Assembly (NCBI RefSeq): GCF_000196115.1
Contig: NC_005027.1
Location: forward strand, 5,452,001 to 5,516,000
Length of the DNA: 64,000 nucleotides
Reading direction: 5' to 3'
DNA from: Rhodopirellula baltica SH 1
GTDB taxonomy: Bacteria; Planctomycetota; Planctomycetia; Pirellulales; Pirellulaceae
Part shown: one piece after another, positions 53,757 through 63,209 of the stretch
Layout of the letters: the number at the start of each line of letters is the position of its first letter
Numbering within the stretch: the first letter of the stretch is position 1
Notes under the pieces: generated by a model
What the model was told of the DNA's origin: nothing
Seen by the model: the letters and a program-made list of their open reading frames with translations, nothing else
Database searches by the model: none
Position numbers and translations under genes: made by a program

Positions 53757-55300
53757 CCGACGCCACCCATCGTCTGGAACTGACCGGAATTCGCAAACAC
53801 TTTGGATCGACCAAGGCGCTCGACGGCGTCGATTTGGTCGTCGGTCCTGGCGAAGTGCATGCGATCATCGGCGAAAACGGGGCTGGCAAGAGCACCTTGA
53901 TGAAGGTCTTGTCCGGTGCTCATCGCCCAGACGCCGGTCGAATCCAAATCGATGGGGAAGAGGTTGATCTGAGCAACCCGCGAGCCTCCCAGGCCGCGGG
54001 TATCGCGATGATTTATCAGGAGCTGAACCTGGCTCCTGATTTGTCGGTCGCGGACAACATCACCTTGGGCGACGAACCGTCTCGATGGGGCGGACGCGGA
54101 GGTGGTTGGCTGGATCGTGGTCGGCAACATGCGATCGCCAAGGAAGCTTTGAAGCGGTTGCACTGCGAAGACATTGATCCGGCGCAACCCGTTCGCAAAT
54201 TGTCGATCGCTCAGCAGCAAATGGTCGAGATCGCTCGCGCGGTTGTGGCCGATCGCAAGCTGAAACTGTTGATCTTGGACGAACCTACCAGCAGCCTGAC
54301 CCAGGTCGACACCGAGAACCTGTTCGCGGTGATCGAGCGACTGAAATCCGAAGGCGTCAGCGTGCTGTACATCAGCCACTTTCTGGAAGAGTGTCAGTCG
54401 GTCGGTGATCGCTTCACCGTCCTTCGAGATGGCGTGACAGCAGGCTCAGGCAGCTTGACTGAAAACGACCCGGATTGGATGCCGATGGATTCCATCGTGC
54501 AGATGATGGTTGGTCGTGAGATCTCGCAACTCTATCCCGACCTCGACCATGTTCGTGGCGAACCCGTGTTGCAACTCGAAGATGTTCGCGGGTCACGTTT
54601 GCCTACCGATGTTTCATTGACGCTGCACCGAGGCGAGATCTTGGGGCTCGCCGGATTGATCGGCGCGGGACGGACGGAAACGATTCGAGCCCTGTTTGGG
54701 CTGGATCGATTGGCGTCTGGCAAAGTCGTCGTGATGGGTCGCGAAGATGCGCGGCGGGATCCGCAGAAGAGTTGGATTCGAGACGCGATGGGTTTGGTGT
54801 CCGAGGATCGCAAGAACGAAGGTTTGTTCTTGGAACGCAGTCTGACCGAGAACCTGACGCTGACTCGAACCGAGCCCTACCGACGAGGCCCGTTCCTTCG
54901 TCGATCGGAAATGAAGAAGGCGACCGAGCATTGGATGAAAGAATTGGCGGTTCGGGCGAGCGACCCGGACCAGGCGATCGGTGAGCTATCCGGTGGTAAT
55001 CAACAGAAGATCGCATTGGCTCGTTTGCTGCATCATGATTGCGAGATCTTGTTGCTTGATGAGCCCACTCGCGGCATCGACATCGGCAGCAAACGCACGA
55101 TCTATCAAACGATTGGTGAGCTGGCGGCGGAGGGCAAAGCGATCTTGTTGATCAGCAGTTACTTGCCCGAGTTGCTCGGCGTCTGCGATTCAATTGGCGT
55201 GATTCACCAAGGCCGCTTGACCAGCATCCGTCCCGCCAGCGAATGGACCGAACACAGTCTGCTGACCGAAGCGCTGGGCGCCGCGGCAACATCCGAGTGA
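53753..55300 (+). CDS. Sugar-type ABC transporter ATP-binding protein (RbsA/MglA-like), orphan
   Basis: A 515-residue protein with two ABC domains. Domain 1 has GENGAGKST (Walker A), LSIAQQQMVEIARAVV (signature) and LLILDEPTSSLT (Walker B). Domain 2 has the degenerate Walker A GLAGLIGAGRTE, as in RbsA-type proteins, LSGGNQQKIALARLL and LLLDEPTRGIDIGS. These energise uptake of ribose, galactose or nucleosides together with RbsC-type permeases. No permease or binding protein gene is next to it: the following genes are a toxin-antitoxin pair on the other strand. The GTG start at 53753 overlaps the pepF stop; an upstream frame to 53633 is rejected. Confidence 0.9.
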   Translation: MTDATHRLELTGIRKHFGSTKALDGVDLVVGPGEVHAIIGENGAGKSTLMKVLSGAHRPDAGRIQIDGEEVDLSNPRASQAAGIAMIYQELNLAPDLSVADNITLGDEPSRWGGRGGGWLDRGRQHAIAKEALKRLHCEDIDPAQPVRKLSIAQQQMVEIARAVVADRKLKLLILDEPTSSLTQVDTENLFAVIERLKSEGVSVLYISHFLEECQSVGDRFTVLRDGVTAGSGSLTENDPDWMPMDSIVQMMVGREISQLYPDLDHVRGEPVLQLEDVRGSRLPTDVSLTLHRGEILGLAGLIGAGRTETIRALFGLDRLASGKVVVMGREDARRDPQKSWIRDAMGLVSEDRKNEGLFLERSLTENLTLTRTEPYRRGPFLRRSEMKKATEHWMKELAVRASDPDQAIGELSGGNQQKIALARLLHHDCEILLLDEPTRGIDIGSKRTIYQTIGELAAEGKAILLISSYLPELLGVCDSIGVIHQGRLTSIRPASEWTEHSLLTEALGAAATSE

Positions 55301-55301
55301 G

Positions 55302-55613
55302 TCATGATTTTTTCGGCCTGAACCCGTCGGTGAACATGCTGATCCAATCTCGAGATCCGTGTATCACAGCGGCGACTTCGATGCCTCCGGATATTGGATA
55401 GAAGAAAATCACGTAGTTGTTCGCGGGACGAGGAGGCGAGAACACACGGATACCGGGCAACAGGTCTTCTCGAAGAGTTCCGACACCAGGATGGTTGGCC
55501 AGTACCTGAAACGTATTGTGCAACGCTTCTAAAATCGCAACTGCGTTGCTCGCATCGCCCGCGATTTCATCGAGATTCGCATTCGCTGAGTGCGAAAGTA
55601 GATAGCGACTCAC
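55302..55613 (-). CDS. ParE/RelE-family toxin
   Basis: A 103-residue protein of the ParE/RelE superfamily. It has SHSANANLDEIAGDA in helix 1, LANHPGVGTLREDL and the strand pair GIRVFSPPRPANNYVIFFYPI followed by GGIEVAAVIHGSRDW. ParE toxins poison DNA gyrase; RelE types cut mRNA, and the sequence fits ParE better. It starts in the overlap ATGA with the antitoxin gene, the classic order antitoxin then toxin. Its end is 2 bp from the end of the ABC ATPase gene on the opposite strand. Confidence 0.85.
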   Translation of the reverse strand: MSRYLLSHSANANLDEIAGDASNAVAILEALHNTFQVLANHPGVGTLREDLLPGIRVFSPPRPANNYVIFFYPISGGIEVAAVIHGSRDWISMFTDGFRPKKS

Positions 55614-55861
55614 ATTTGCGACCGAGAGGCTGCTTTCGCTTTCAGCTCATCAAATCGTGCGGCCAGCGTTTGGTCGTCGTATTCAACCAACTCGCCTTCG
55701 TCGAGCTGGCGACGGCTCTCTTTCAATTGGACCACCAATTCGTTGCGTTTACGAAGCAACGCAATACCCGCATCAATCGCCTCTTCACGTGAGGTGTAGA
55801 CACCGCCTGCGACTTGATCGTCGATGTAGGCTTGGTTCTCAGGGGAAAGATGTTGGCTCAT
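55610..55861 (-). CDS. ParD-like antitoxin
   Basis: An 83-residue protein. The N-terminus LSPENQAYIDDQVAGGVYTS with EEAIDAGIALLRKR is the ribbon-helix-helix DNA-binding domain of ParD/CopG type; the C-terminal charged helix should bind the toxin. ATG 55861 is preferred over ATG 55891, which adds ten polar residues. The operon probably represses itself at a site upstream between 55862 and 55950; no clear palindrome is assigned. It overlaps the toxin gene by 4 bp. Confidence 0.83.
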   Translation of the reverse strand: MSQHLSPENQAYIDDQVAGGVYTSREEAIDAGIALLRKRNELVVQLKESRRQLDEGELVEYDDQTLAARFDELKAKAASRSQM

Positions 55862-56080
55862 TTTGGGGTGCTCCGAGTTAGACGTGAACAATCGCCATTC
55901 TACCCAGTTGTCATTGATCAGTCGAAAAATGAGGTTTGATGATCGTTCGCGTGAACTTTAGCGTCGCGTTTCACCGGGTGAGCCATAGCGATTTCGGTGT
56001 GAGGTTCTTGCCGGGACCGGTCGCTCAGATGCGGATGTTCAAACGATTCACTTTAGAAGATCAGGCTGCATCTGAGATTG

Positions 56081-56716
56081 TCAGTCGTTTTGCGGTGTGT
56101 CGAAGATGCGGTCGCCGGCGTCGCCGAGGCCGGGGACGATGAAGGCTTGTTCGTTCAAGCTGGGGTCAACCGCGGCGACGAACAATTTGATGTGGGGGAA
56201 ATCTTTGGCGACGCGGTCGAGTCCGGCTTGGGATGCGATGATGCTGAGCACACGGATGTCTTCGACTCCCCACCGCATCAAACGACGAACGACCATGTCG
56301 ATCGATCCGCCGGTGGCCAACATTGGATCGAGAATCAAAGCGACGTTGGGAGCGCCCTTCTTGGGCAGTTTGTCATAGTAGCCGACCGGTTCGGCAGTTT
56401 GCTCGTTGCGATACAGACCGAGGTGCCACACGGAGGCGTCAGGGATCAGGTCCAACAACGGATCAACCATCCCCAGTCCGGCTCGAAGCACGGGAACGAT
56501 CCCGATATCCGTTGCCAATTCATGACACGGCGCGTCCGCAACCGGCGTGGGAATGGTGATGGGTTGTGTCGGCAAGTCATCGGTCGCACGAACACCAATC
56601 AACATCGCCAGCCGCGAAACGGCGGATCGAAACTCAGACGGTCGCGTTCGCTTGTCTCGCAATTGACAAAGATGATGCGAAACCAAAGGGTGCTGCAAAA
56701 CGTGAACGTGCGACAT
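56081..56716 (-). CDS. upp: Uracil phosphoribosyltransferase
   Basis: A 211-residue salvage enzyme converting uracil and PRPP to UMP. VHVLQHPLVSHHLCQLRDK is the standard N-terminus. VPVLRAGLGMVDPLLDLIP, LYRNEQTAEPVGYYDKLP and LILDPMLATGGSID (PRPP loop) are intact. The C-terminal VPGLGDAGDRIFDT closes the uracil site. It follows the dihydroorotase gene (123-bp gap) on the same strand, placing pyrimidine salvage and synthesis together. Confidence 0.95.
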   Translation of the reverse strand: MSHVHVLQHPLVSHHLCQLRDKRTRPSEFRSAVSRLAMLIGVRATDDLPTQPITIPTPVADAPCHELATDIGIVPVLRAGLGMVDPLLDLIPDASVWHLGLYRNEQTAEPVGYYDKLPKKGAPNVALILDPMLATGGSIDMVVRRLMRWGVEDIRVLSIIASQAGLDRVAKDFPHIKLFVAAVDPSLNEQAFIVPGLGDAGDRIFDTPQND

Positions 56717-56839
56717 GACTTGAGTGGCTAGGGGCGAATGAATGAGAGGTGTGCAAAAGCGTGATCGAAGTCCGCCGATGATCGATCAAGTCTGTGAAGC
56801 TGAATGAGCAACGGAAAGCCTGTGTGGTTGTGCAACCTA

Positions 56840-58222
56840 TCAGGCGTTTGTTGGGCCGATGCCGTCAGCCGTGTTCCAGAAGCCGCCGCGGGCGTGATCG
56901 AAGATGGGTTTTTGGCCGCGAATCTTTTCGCGAAAACCGCCGTCGATGGACCACACGATGGAACCGTTCACGATCGTCGTGACGGGCCATCCGCGAAGGG
57001 TTTCGCCGTTCCAGGGGCTCCAGCGGTTCTTCGTGTGTTGGTCTTCATCGCGAATCGTGCGTTCGGAATTCATGCGGACCAAGACTAGGTCAGCGTCGTA
57101 GCCGTTGGCGATGCGGCCCTTGCCCGTGATGCCCCAAACCCGCGCGGGGGCATCGCTCATCCAGTGCGCGATCTGTGGCAAAGTGACTTTGCCGGCGTTG
57201 CATTGATTGAGCATCAACGCGAGCGAGTTCTCAACCGCTGGCAAACCCGATGGCGACTGCGGGTAGGGTTGGGCTTTTTCTTCCAACGTGTGAGGTGCGT
57301 GGTCGGTCGCGATGACTTGGATGACATCGTCCTGCAGAGCCTGCCAAAGCTTGGCGTTGTCCTCCGCGGTTTTGATCGAAGGGTTCATTTGGATCAGTGA
57401 ACCCAGCCGGTCGTAATCATCGACGTTGAAGAACAAGTGATGCGGGCAGACCTCCGCGGTCAGGTATGGCGATGGATCGACGAGCGACACAAGTTCCGCG
57501 CCGGTGGACACGTGCAAGACATGAAAACGATGTTGGTGCCGACGGGCCAACTCGGTTGCTCGTGCGGTCGAGATCACCGCGGCGGCTTCATCACGTATAC
57601 GAGAGTGATCGTGAATGTCGGTGGTGCCGGCCAGTCGTTCTGCATTGGCTCGCACGGTGGTTTCGTCTTCGCAGTGGGCGCAGATCGGCAGAGTCGTCTC
57701 AGCGAAGATGCGTTCCAAGGCGGCTTGTTCATCGACCAACAGGTTGCCGGTGCTGCTGCCGATGAAGATCTTGATGCCGGGAACGTTTTGAGCGGCATTC
57801 AGCTCGGCCACGTTGTCCGGTGTCGCGCCGATGTAGAAGCCATAGTTGACCAATGACTTTTCGGCGGCGAGGGCTTCTTTAGCTTGGACACCTTCGATGG
57901 TGATCGCAGGCGGTTTGGTGTTGGGCATTTCCAAGAACGTGGTCACACCACCGGCGGCACAAGCGTGGGACGCCGTCGCCAAATCTTCTTTGTGAGTCAG
58001 ACCAGGTTCGCGAAAGTGGACTTGGTCATCGATCACGCCGGGCAGCAGAAACAGATCGTCGGCTTCGATCAAATGATCGCACGAGGCGGTGGATGAGGCG
58101 TCCGCGTCGAGAATCTTCCCGTCTTCGATCAGCACGTGACGAAGATCGACGGTGCCGGAAGAACTGTGGATGCCATCGCCAGGCAAAACCGCCTGCGCGT
58201 TTCGGATCAGAGTGCGTGCCAT
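56840..58222 (-). CDS. pyrC: Dihydroorotase (PyrC-like amidohydrolase)
   Basis: A 460-residue amidohydrolase for ring closure of carbamoyl aspartate in UMP synthesis. Metal-site motif reads D65-D66-Q67-V-H69-F-R, so the first His of the HxH pair is Gln. Other ligands look intact: [10 protein letters not shown] (carboxylated Lys region), ICAHCED (His), FHVLHVST (His) and VIATDHAPH (Asp). EVCPHHLFF and [10 protein letters not shown] also match the family. A Q-for-H version occurs in Bacteroidetes-type dihydroorotases that are the only enzyme present, so activity is likely. ATG 58222 is used; ATG 58252 adds ten residues. Being next to upp fits the role. A catalytically inactive dihydroorotase-like protein is the alternative. 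Confidence 0.85.
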   Translation of the reverse strand: MARTLIRNAQAVLPGDGIHSSSGTVDLRHVLIEDGKILDADASSTASCDHLIEADDLFLLPGVIDDQVHFREPGLTHKEDLATASHACAAGGVTTFLEMPNTKPPAITIEGVQAKEALAAEKSLVNYGFYIGATPDNVAELNAAQNVPGIKIFIGSSTGNLLVDEQAALERIFAETTLPICAHCEDETTVRANAERLAGTTDIHDHSRIRDEAAAVISTARATELARRHQHRFHVLHVSTGAELVSLVDPSPYLTAEVCPHHLFFNVDDYDRLGSLIQMNPSIKTAEDNAKLWQALQDDVIQVIATDHAPHTLEEKAQPYPQSPSGLPAVENSLALMLNQCNAGKVTLPQIAHWMSDAPARVWGITGKGRIANGYDADLVLVRMNSERTIRDEDQHTKNRWSPWNGETLRGWPVTTIVNGSIVWSIDGGFREKIRGQKPIFDHARGGFWNTADGIGPTNA

Positions 58223-58483
58223 CAATGAGCTCAAGCTGAAAAGACCAACCAAACGGAGTGTCGAGTTCGGTCGATCAGTTTAGCACTGATGCGTTGGCTC
58301 ATCGTGACCCACTGAACAATGAGCCCAAACGAATCCCAGAGAGCCCAAACGGGACCCAAAAACTAGCTTGGACGCCGGTTGGTCGTTCATTGAGGGGCGA
58401 TCGGTTGTTTCCCTGAACAAATCAACAGCCTGATTTCGCTTCGGGTCATCCACGCTCGGCCAATCGTCGCCGCGGTCGAGAAC

Positions 58484-59278
58484 CTACTCGACGCGACCGG
58501 CGGCCCACAGCATTCCACGAACCAGATTGGCGAGGAACACATCGTCTTGGAACGTCTCGTTGGAGTGACCATAGGTCGTTCCGTAAACGCGAGCATCACC
58601 GTATTGGTTGGTCCAAATGACGGGATGCGATTTGCCATCACGTTCGCTTTTGGAAGTCGCCAAAACGGTTGTGTTGGGCCAAACTTTTTCGATGATGTAC
58701 AGCTCGTCCATCGCGGACACGTGGGCGGCGGGATACTCACGCATCACCGGATGGTCTTCCGCGACCACTTTGATTGGGTAATGGCTTTGGTGATCATGGC
58801 GACGGCTGGTGACACCTAAAAACTCTCGCCAATCATCGATTTCCGCGTCACGGTAGGTGTGCATGGCACAGTGAATGACCACGGCGGGAACACCAGCGTG
58901 GTGGGCTTTCGTGATCTGACGGATGTAATCGGGGTTGGTCGTGGCGGCGAAGCATTCGTTGTGAATGACGACGTCGAACGGTTTGGCCCAATCTTCATCG
59001 CCGTAGAAGTCGATTTCGGCTTGGGTGCCTTTGCCACCATCGTTGACGACGGTCCATTTGGCTTCGACACCGGCTTTAGTGGCCGCCATCTGGATGGCTT
59101 TGGCTTGGAAGTCGTAATCGTGGCAGCATCCACTGGTGATGATGAGGACACTTAGCGAATCGTCGTCTGATTCGGCTTTGGATGGTTCGTCCGCTGAGGC
59201 GAGTCCTGAGAGAAGGACTGCGGATGCCAACAAAAAAGTCGCGGCGAAACGCCGCGACAGGGTGGTGAGAGACGTCAT
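58484..59278 (-). CDS. Exported ThuA-like protein
   Basis: A 264-residue secreted protein. Signal peptide residues 1-29 (FAATFLLASAVLLSGLASADE). The rest is a class I glutamine amidotransferase-like fold of the ThuA type: SVLIITSGCCHDYDFQAKAI, FDVVIHNECFA, VVIHCAMHTYR (the Cys position is not a typical GATase nucleophile) and PVIWTNQYGDARVYGTTYGHS. ThuA-like proteins are linked to trehalose or other sugar utilisation, and the family is abundant in planctomycetes; a catalytic role is unproven. It starts 2 bp before the end of the next minus-strand gene region (59281), so it is probably cotranscribed with the DUF4912 gene. Confidence 0.83.
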   Translation of the reverse strand: MTSLTTLSRRFAATFLLASAVLLSGLASADEPSKAESDDDSLSVLIITSGCCHDYDFQAKAIQMAATKAGVEAKWTVVNDGGKGTQAEIDFYGDEDWAKPFDVVIHNECFAATTNPDYIRQITKAHHAGVPAVVIHCAMHTYRDAEIDDWREFLGVTSRRHDHQSHYPIKVVAEDHPVMREYPAAHVSAMDELYIIEKVWPNTTVLATSKSERDGKSHPVIWTNQYGDARVYGTTYGHSNETFQDDVFLANLVRGMLWAAGRVE

Positions 59279-59280
59279 GC

Positions 59281-60591
59281 TCAGTTGTTCTCTTGAAGTT
59301 CGACGGTGTCCATGACTTTTGTGTTTCGCTCGATCGCGATCACGGTGGTGCGTTGGCGAAGACCATCGCGTGTTTCGGCCGTCACGGGAAGTACCTGACG
59401 TTTGTCGGGGAACTCCATGCGAACCGTGAACGCACCATCGTTTTGCAGTTTGACGGGATGCCCGCCCACCATCACCGAGGCCGTTGGGTCAGCTTTTCCG
59501 AACACGATCAGTTCGGCTTCGACATCCAAACGCAGTTTGGTTTGACGCAGCAGCGAGGGGTCGCCGGTGGTCGAACCTGAATCGTTTCGATGAGGCATTT
59601 TGCGTTGAAGACGCTCTTCAAAGACTTCTCGCAGGTCGTTGCTGCGGGATTCGTATCCGCCGCTGAGAGCGTAGATTCGCTCGTAATCTTCAGCGATGTC
59701 CTGCCAGTGTTCATCAAGACGTTGGCAATCACCGGGCACGGGTGTTTCGACCACGTTGCTGCGGCAAAGACAGTGAAATTCTCCGTCGCTGGCCAGATAC
59801 CCGATTGCAACGCGGTAGCGCGACGGTGGGTTTTGGACGTCGACGTACCAATTACTGACTCCGCCGTGAACGGTGATATCGCGAGCAACCGTTTCGGCAC
59901 TGTTGCTGGTCACGTCGCCAACGGCCAACAAACGCAAGGTTGGGACCGCGGTGTGCCACTTTTCAGCCATTGCCGACTGAGCACGTTGGACGCTGGTTTG
60001 GGTGATTTCCCAGCTAGCCTGCAACCAATAGGCGTCGCGAACGACCAGGACGATGCGGTCTTTGTGAGGAGAATCGGCTCGGTGACGCTGGGCACCGTCG
60101 GTGACGGCGGATCCGGCAACCAGCGTGCCGGTGGAGAGGTCCTTGTGCTTTTGAACCAGTTCGCGGCGGCGACGCATTTCAGCCCGGATACGTTCGGTTT
60201 TTGCGGAAACTTTAGGTTCCGTCAGGTCCGTCATGGGTGCGTCGGGGCGAGTTCGCACGGTCGTCTTTGGTTTGGTGGTGGCAGATTTGCGAGCTGGAGA
60301 CTTGGTGGGAGTTTTGCTGCTCGTGGCGGAGCGAGGTTTCTTTGCGGTGGCGGCGGCTCGCGGCTCGCTGGGTTTCGAGGTGCTTTTCGCTTTGGCGGAC
60401 CCTGCACCAGCCCCCGCACGGCTTTTCTTTGCGTCACTGGCGGCTTTTCGGCGCAGCCGTTGCTGAGCCTTCTTGATCTCACTGATCAAGTCGTCTTTCC
60501 GCATCGAGTGCCAACCTGTGATTCCGTAGTTCTTGGCGATTTCAGCCAATTCGCGACGGGTTTGCGACGGTAGATCAACAGTACTAATCAA
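59281..60591 (-). CDS. DUF4912 protein with Rho N-terminal-like domain
   Basis: A 436-residue protein. Residues 8-45 (RRELAEIAKNYGITGWHSMR, KDDLISEIKKAQ) resemble the Rho N-terminal helical domain, which binds nucleic acid or acts as a SAP-like module. A long linker (about 45-135) rich in Lys, Ala, Ser and Pro follows, typical of a DNA- or RNA-binding tail. Then comes the DUF4912 domain (about 175-310): IVLVVRDAYWLQASWEIT, VHGGVSNWYVDVQNP and YRVAIGYLASDGEFHCL. The C-terminal ~90 residues (LIVFGKADPTASVMVGG, FTVRMEFPDKRQVLPV) look like a beta-sandwich. Function is unknown. It lies upstream of the ThuA-like gene. Confidence 0.8.
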   Translation of the reverse strand: MISTVDLPSQTRRELAEIAKNYGITGWHSMRKDDLISEIKKAQQRLRRKAASDAKKSRAGAGAGSAKAKSTSKPSEPRAAATAKKPRSATSSKTPTKSPARKSATTKPKTTVRTRPDAPMTDLTEPKVSAKTERIRAEMRRRRELVQKHKDLSTGTLVAGSAVTDGAQRHRADSPHKDRIVLVVRDAYWLQASWEITQTSVQRAQSAMAEKWHTAVPTLRLLAVGDVTSNSAETVARDITVHGGVSNWYVDVQNPPSRYRVAIGYLASDGEFHCLCRSNVVETPVPGDCQRLDEHWQDIAEDYERIYALSGGYESRSNDLREVFEERLQRKMPHRNDSGSTTGDPSLLRQTKLRLDVEAELIVFGKADPTASVMVGGHPVKLQNDGAFTVRMEFPDKRQVLPVTAETRDGLRQRTTVIAIERNTKVMDTVELQENN

Positions 60592-60987
60592 GGTGGGCTC
60601 CTCGAGATGAACGCCTCACTGAACACCCCAAAGTTGGGGGGCGGAAAGGCGTGAATGGTTGATTTGAGGCAACAGATTGATGCCAATGTTCACCCAGCCA
60701 TAACGCCGGGGAAGGAGGCATAATCGGTTAGTGATCGCACCTTAACGGGGGAATCTGCTGCCCAACTATTATGGCAAGGGGATGCTCAATGTTCCAGTGT
60801 CCGATTGGCGAAAAGCCGGATTGAGAAGCGAAAAGACGGACCCTCGGATGACAAAAACCCTCTGATCGTCCAATCTTTGCACGGTTCGAGCGAACGAATC
60901 TGCGAAGGGTTGGGTGAGATCATGTTCGCGACACTATAACTTGCTCGCTGAGAAAATCGAGCAAACAGCTTAGGAGAGGGGGTTGGC
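60592..60987. other. Divergent intergenic region upstream of the ATP synthase genes
   Basis: This 396-bp gap separates the DUF4912 gene (minus) from the first atp gene (plus) and must carry both promoters. CCCCAAAGTTGGGG (60626-60639), enclosed by ACGCCT...AGGCGT, could form a hairpin in the 5' leader of the DUF4912 transcript. AGGAGAGGGGG (about 60973-60982) is a strong ribosome-binding site for ATG 60988. No RNA gene was seen. Confidence 0.45.
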
Positions 60988-61224
60988 ATGAGTGATCCAG
61001 GGCAACGGAACGACGAAGGCAACAACACGCAGCCGATGCTTCGATTGGCCTCCGCGGGGTTCGAACTGGCATCTTTTCCCCTTCTGCTGGGCGCGATGGG
61101 GTACTACTGGCTGGATCCCTGGATGGGGAACGAGACCCCATATATCGCGATCGCCGGAGTTTTGGTCGGATTCTGTTTGGGGTTCTACCGGCTCATCCTG
61201 ATGGTGAATCAGCTTCCATCGTGA
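60988..61224 (+). CDS. AtpZ/AtpI-like small membrane protein
   Basis: A 78-residue protein with two hydrophobic segments (FELASFPLLLGAMGYYWLD and IAIAGVLVGFCLGFYRLIL), the layout of AtpZ-type F0F1 accessory proteins (DUF1421/AtpZ-AtpI class). These help assemble the c-ring or transport Mg2+/Ca2+. A strong Shine-Dalgarno site precedes ATG 60988. Position at the head of the atp genes supports the call; sequence similarity alone would be too short to prove it. Confidence 0.72.
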   Translation: MSDPGQRNDEGNNTQPMLRLASAGFELASFPLLLGAMGYYWLDPWMGNETPYIAIAGVLVGFCLGFYRLILMVNQLPS

Positions 61225-61404
61225 AATCAGCCTCCGGAACGTGTTTGACACGCCCAATTCTTCGTGGGCGGGCTGTTGATTGACGAGCCGTACCGCGTTC
61301 GCGGCGGCTGATCAGACGCCAACCGGGGCGAATACCCAGCGCTAATTCGGCTAATTGTTGTCATTCGGTACACGACTAAATCAGCAGCCCGTAGGCGGTG
61401 ACAT

Positions 61405-61851
61405 TTGACGCAAGCGAGTTCGAGCAGAATTGTATTGATCACGGTTGCGACGATCACCGTGGTTTGGCTGGTTTTGTGTCTGCTGGTGATGGCGGGGAGT
61501 TTTCTTCAGAGCCTGATTTCGCCAAATTCGACCTGGGGCATTGTGTCGCTGGTCAGTCCCTTTTTAGTGTGGCGAAAGTTGGCGATCGCGAGTTGGGTGA
61601 TCGCTTTGGCCTCGGTCTTTCCGCGATTGATGTCGGTCCAAATCAGCACAGACCGGTGGCTGGCTACGCAAGGCTTTCTGGCTGGGATGCTGATTCGGAT
61701 CAGCGGGACCGTTGCGTTGTTTTTGGCCAGTAGTTATTACTTGGACGCTCCCGAGACTTGGACCGCCGGCTGGTTGCTGTTCTGGCACGTCAGTTTATTG
61801 GCCGTCGAAGTCGTTGTGATCGCACGGTTCGCTCACCGTGACGTTGCCTGA
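61405..61851 (+). CDS. AtpI-like ATP synthase subunit I
   Basis: A 148-residue membrane protein with four hydrophobic spans: IVLITVATITVVWLVLCLLVM, KLAIASWVIALASVF, FLAGMLIRISGTVALFLASSY and AGWLLFWHVSLLAVEVVVIAR. This fits AtpI, which aids c-ring assembly. No ATG is available at the 5' end; TTG 61405 follows GTAGGCGGTG, a usable ribosome-binding site. It is 26 bp before atpB. In the 180 bp upstream, between atpZ-like and this gene, there is an inverted repeat remnant (ACCGGGGCGAATACC) shared with 1840. Confidence 0.7.
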   Translation: MTQASSSRIVLITVATITVVWLVLCLLVMAGSFLQSLISPNSTWGIVSLVSPFLVWRKLAIASWVIALASVFPRLMSVQISTDRWLATQGFLAGMLIRISGTVALFLASSYYLDAPETWTAGWLLFWHVSLLAVEVVVIARFAHRDVA

Positions 61852-61877
61852 AATCATCCCGACCCAATTCATTTGTC

Positions 61878-62927
61878 ATGTTGCCATTTTTAGCCGCAGC
61901 CGGTCACGATCCGACCGATCACGCGATTCCGCACGCGTTGCATGATTCGCCGTTGCTCAAGATTCCGTTTGGTGGCGAGGACACGAACGTTCCCGCGCTG
62001 GGAATCCGGGATGGCTACTACGAGTTCTTCCTGACCAATCACTTGATGATGACGGCCGTGGTCGGTTTGCTGCTGATCATCACCGGCGTATTGTGCTCGC
62101 GAAAAATCAGCATCTTTCATGGCGAAGGCCTGGGACGCTATCAAACTCGCGGTCGCCTGTCGCAATTGTTCGAAACGATCTGTGCGTTCATTCGCGATGA
62201 GGTCGCTTATCCGAACCTGCACGGCCTGACCGACAAATACATTCACTACATCTGGACGGTGTTCTTCTTCATCCTGTTTGCCAACATTTTGGGCGTCATC
62301 CCATTTGGCTACATGTTGCAGTTGATCACTGGAAACGACGCATTTTCGCACTGGGGCGGTAGTGCCACTGGGAACCTGTCGTTGACCAGCATGTTGGCTT
62401 TGACCTCGCTGATCGCGATCATTTTCATCGGGATTCGCGAAACCAGTGCCAAAGACTTCTTCAATCACTTCAACCCCATTGGCTGGGATGGCGGCATTTT
62501 GATGTTGCCCATCGCGTTGATGTTGTACGTGCTCGAGTGGCTCAGTTTGCTGGTCAAATGCTTCGTGCTTGCCATGCGGTTGTTCGGCACGATGATGGCC
62601 GGCCACTTGGTGCTTGCCGCTTTCGTTGGTCTGATCTTCGCCGCCGGTGAAGCGAGCAAGGGAATGGGATACGCGGTCAGCGTCCCTGTTGTCTTGGTGG
62701 CAACATCGCTGACATTGTTGGAGTTGTTTGTTTGCTGCCTGCAAGCGTTCATCTTCACCTTCCTGACCGTGCTGTTCATCGCCGCGATGGCGACTCATGA
62801 ACACGACGAGCATTTGGACGACGACCCGCACGCAATGACGGACGCCAACCAAATGGACCCAGACAAGATTTTTGACCCCAGTCGCATCAGTCCAGCCGTG
62901 GGTGCCAGTCATCCAGCGGGCGTCTGA
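61878..62927 (+). CDS. atpB: ATP synthase F0 subunit a
   Basis: A 349-residue membrane subunit that forms the proton half-channels beside the c-ring. It has six or so hydrophobic spans: MMTAVVGLLLIITGVL, YIWTVFFFILFANILGVIPFGY, LTSMLALTSLIAIIFIG, ILMLPIALMLYVLEWLSLLVK, and the functional core CFVLAMRLFGTMMAGHLVLAA, which contains the essential Arg. LLELFVCCLQAFIFTFLTVLFIAA is the last span. The C-terminal ~45 residues are polar and His/Asp-rich (ATHEHDEHLDDDPH), beyond the usual family end. The N-terminus is also rich in His and Asp (GHDPTDHAIPHALHD). It is longer than E. coli AtpB (271). Confidence 0.95.
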   Translation: MLPFLAAAGHDPTDHAIPHALHDSPLLKIPFGGEDTNVPALGIRDGYYEFFLTNHLMMTAVVGLLLIITGVLCSRKISIFHGEGLGRYQTRGRLSQLFETICAFIRDEVAYPNLHGLTDKYIHYIWTVFFFILFANILGVIPFGYMLQLITGNDAFSHWGGSATGNLSLTSMLALTSLIAIIFIGIRETSAKDFFNHFNPIGWDGGILMLPIALMLYVLEWLSLLVKCFVLAMRLFGTMMAGHLVLAAFVGLIFAAGEASKGMGYAVSVPVVLVATSLTLLELFVCCLQAFIFTFLTVLFIAAMATHEHDEHLDDDPHAMTDANQMDPDKIFDPSRISPAVGASHPAGV

Positions 62928-63209
62928 TCCGTTTTGAAAGACCCGCGACGGTCGATTTGAATGAACAGAAAACGATGTGGCATTTTGTCGCTCGTTTTCA
63001 AGACTCAGAGCACGATGAAATTGCCCTGAGTCCGCAAACTGTTTTGATTCGCGCCGTCAGGCGTTCGGGACTGAAACCTTTTTCAGCTCCTTTCTGACGA
63101 AACTACAGCAGGGTGGCATGACGGTTCGACTTGGTTGGACTATTCTTCCGCACTCAAAAAACACCTTTCCCCTTTCACTCGCTCAAAATTTTTACGGAGC
63201 AATCTGAAG

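Noticed and set aside
58321..58351. Direct repeat GAGCCCAAACG in two copies 20 bp apart
   Set aside because: Too short and isolated to assign a role; could be a regulatory site or chance.
61890..62912. Minus-strand open frame of 340 codons opposite atpB
   Set aside because: It is the antisense of a clear ATP synthase a subunit; its His/Gln-rich product has no family character.
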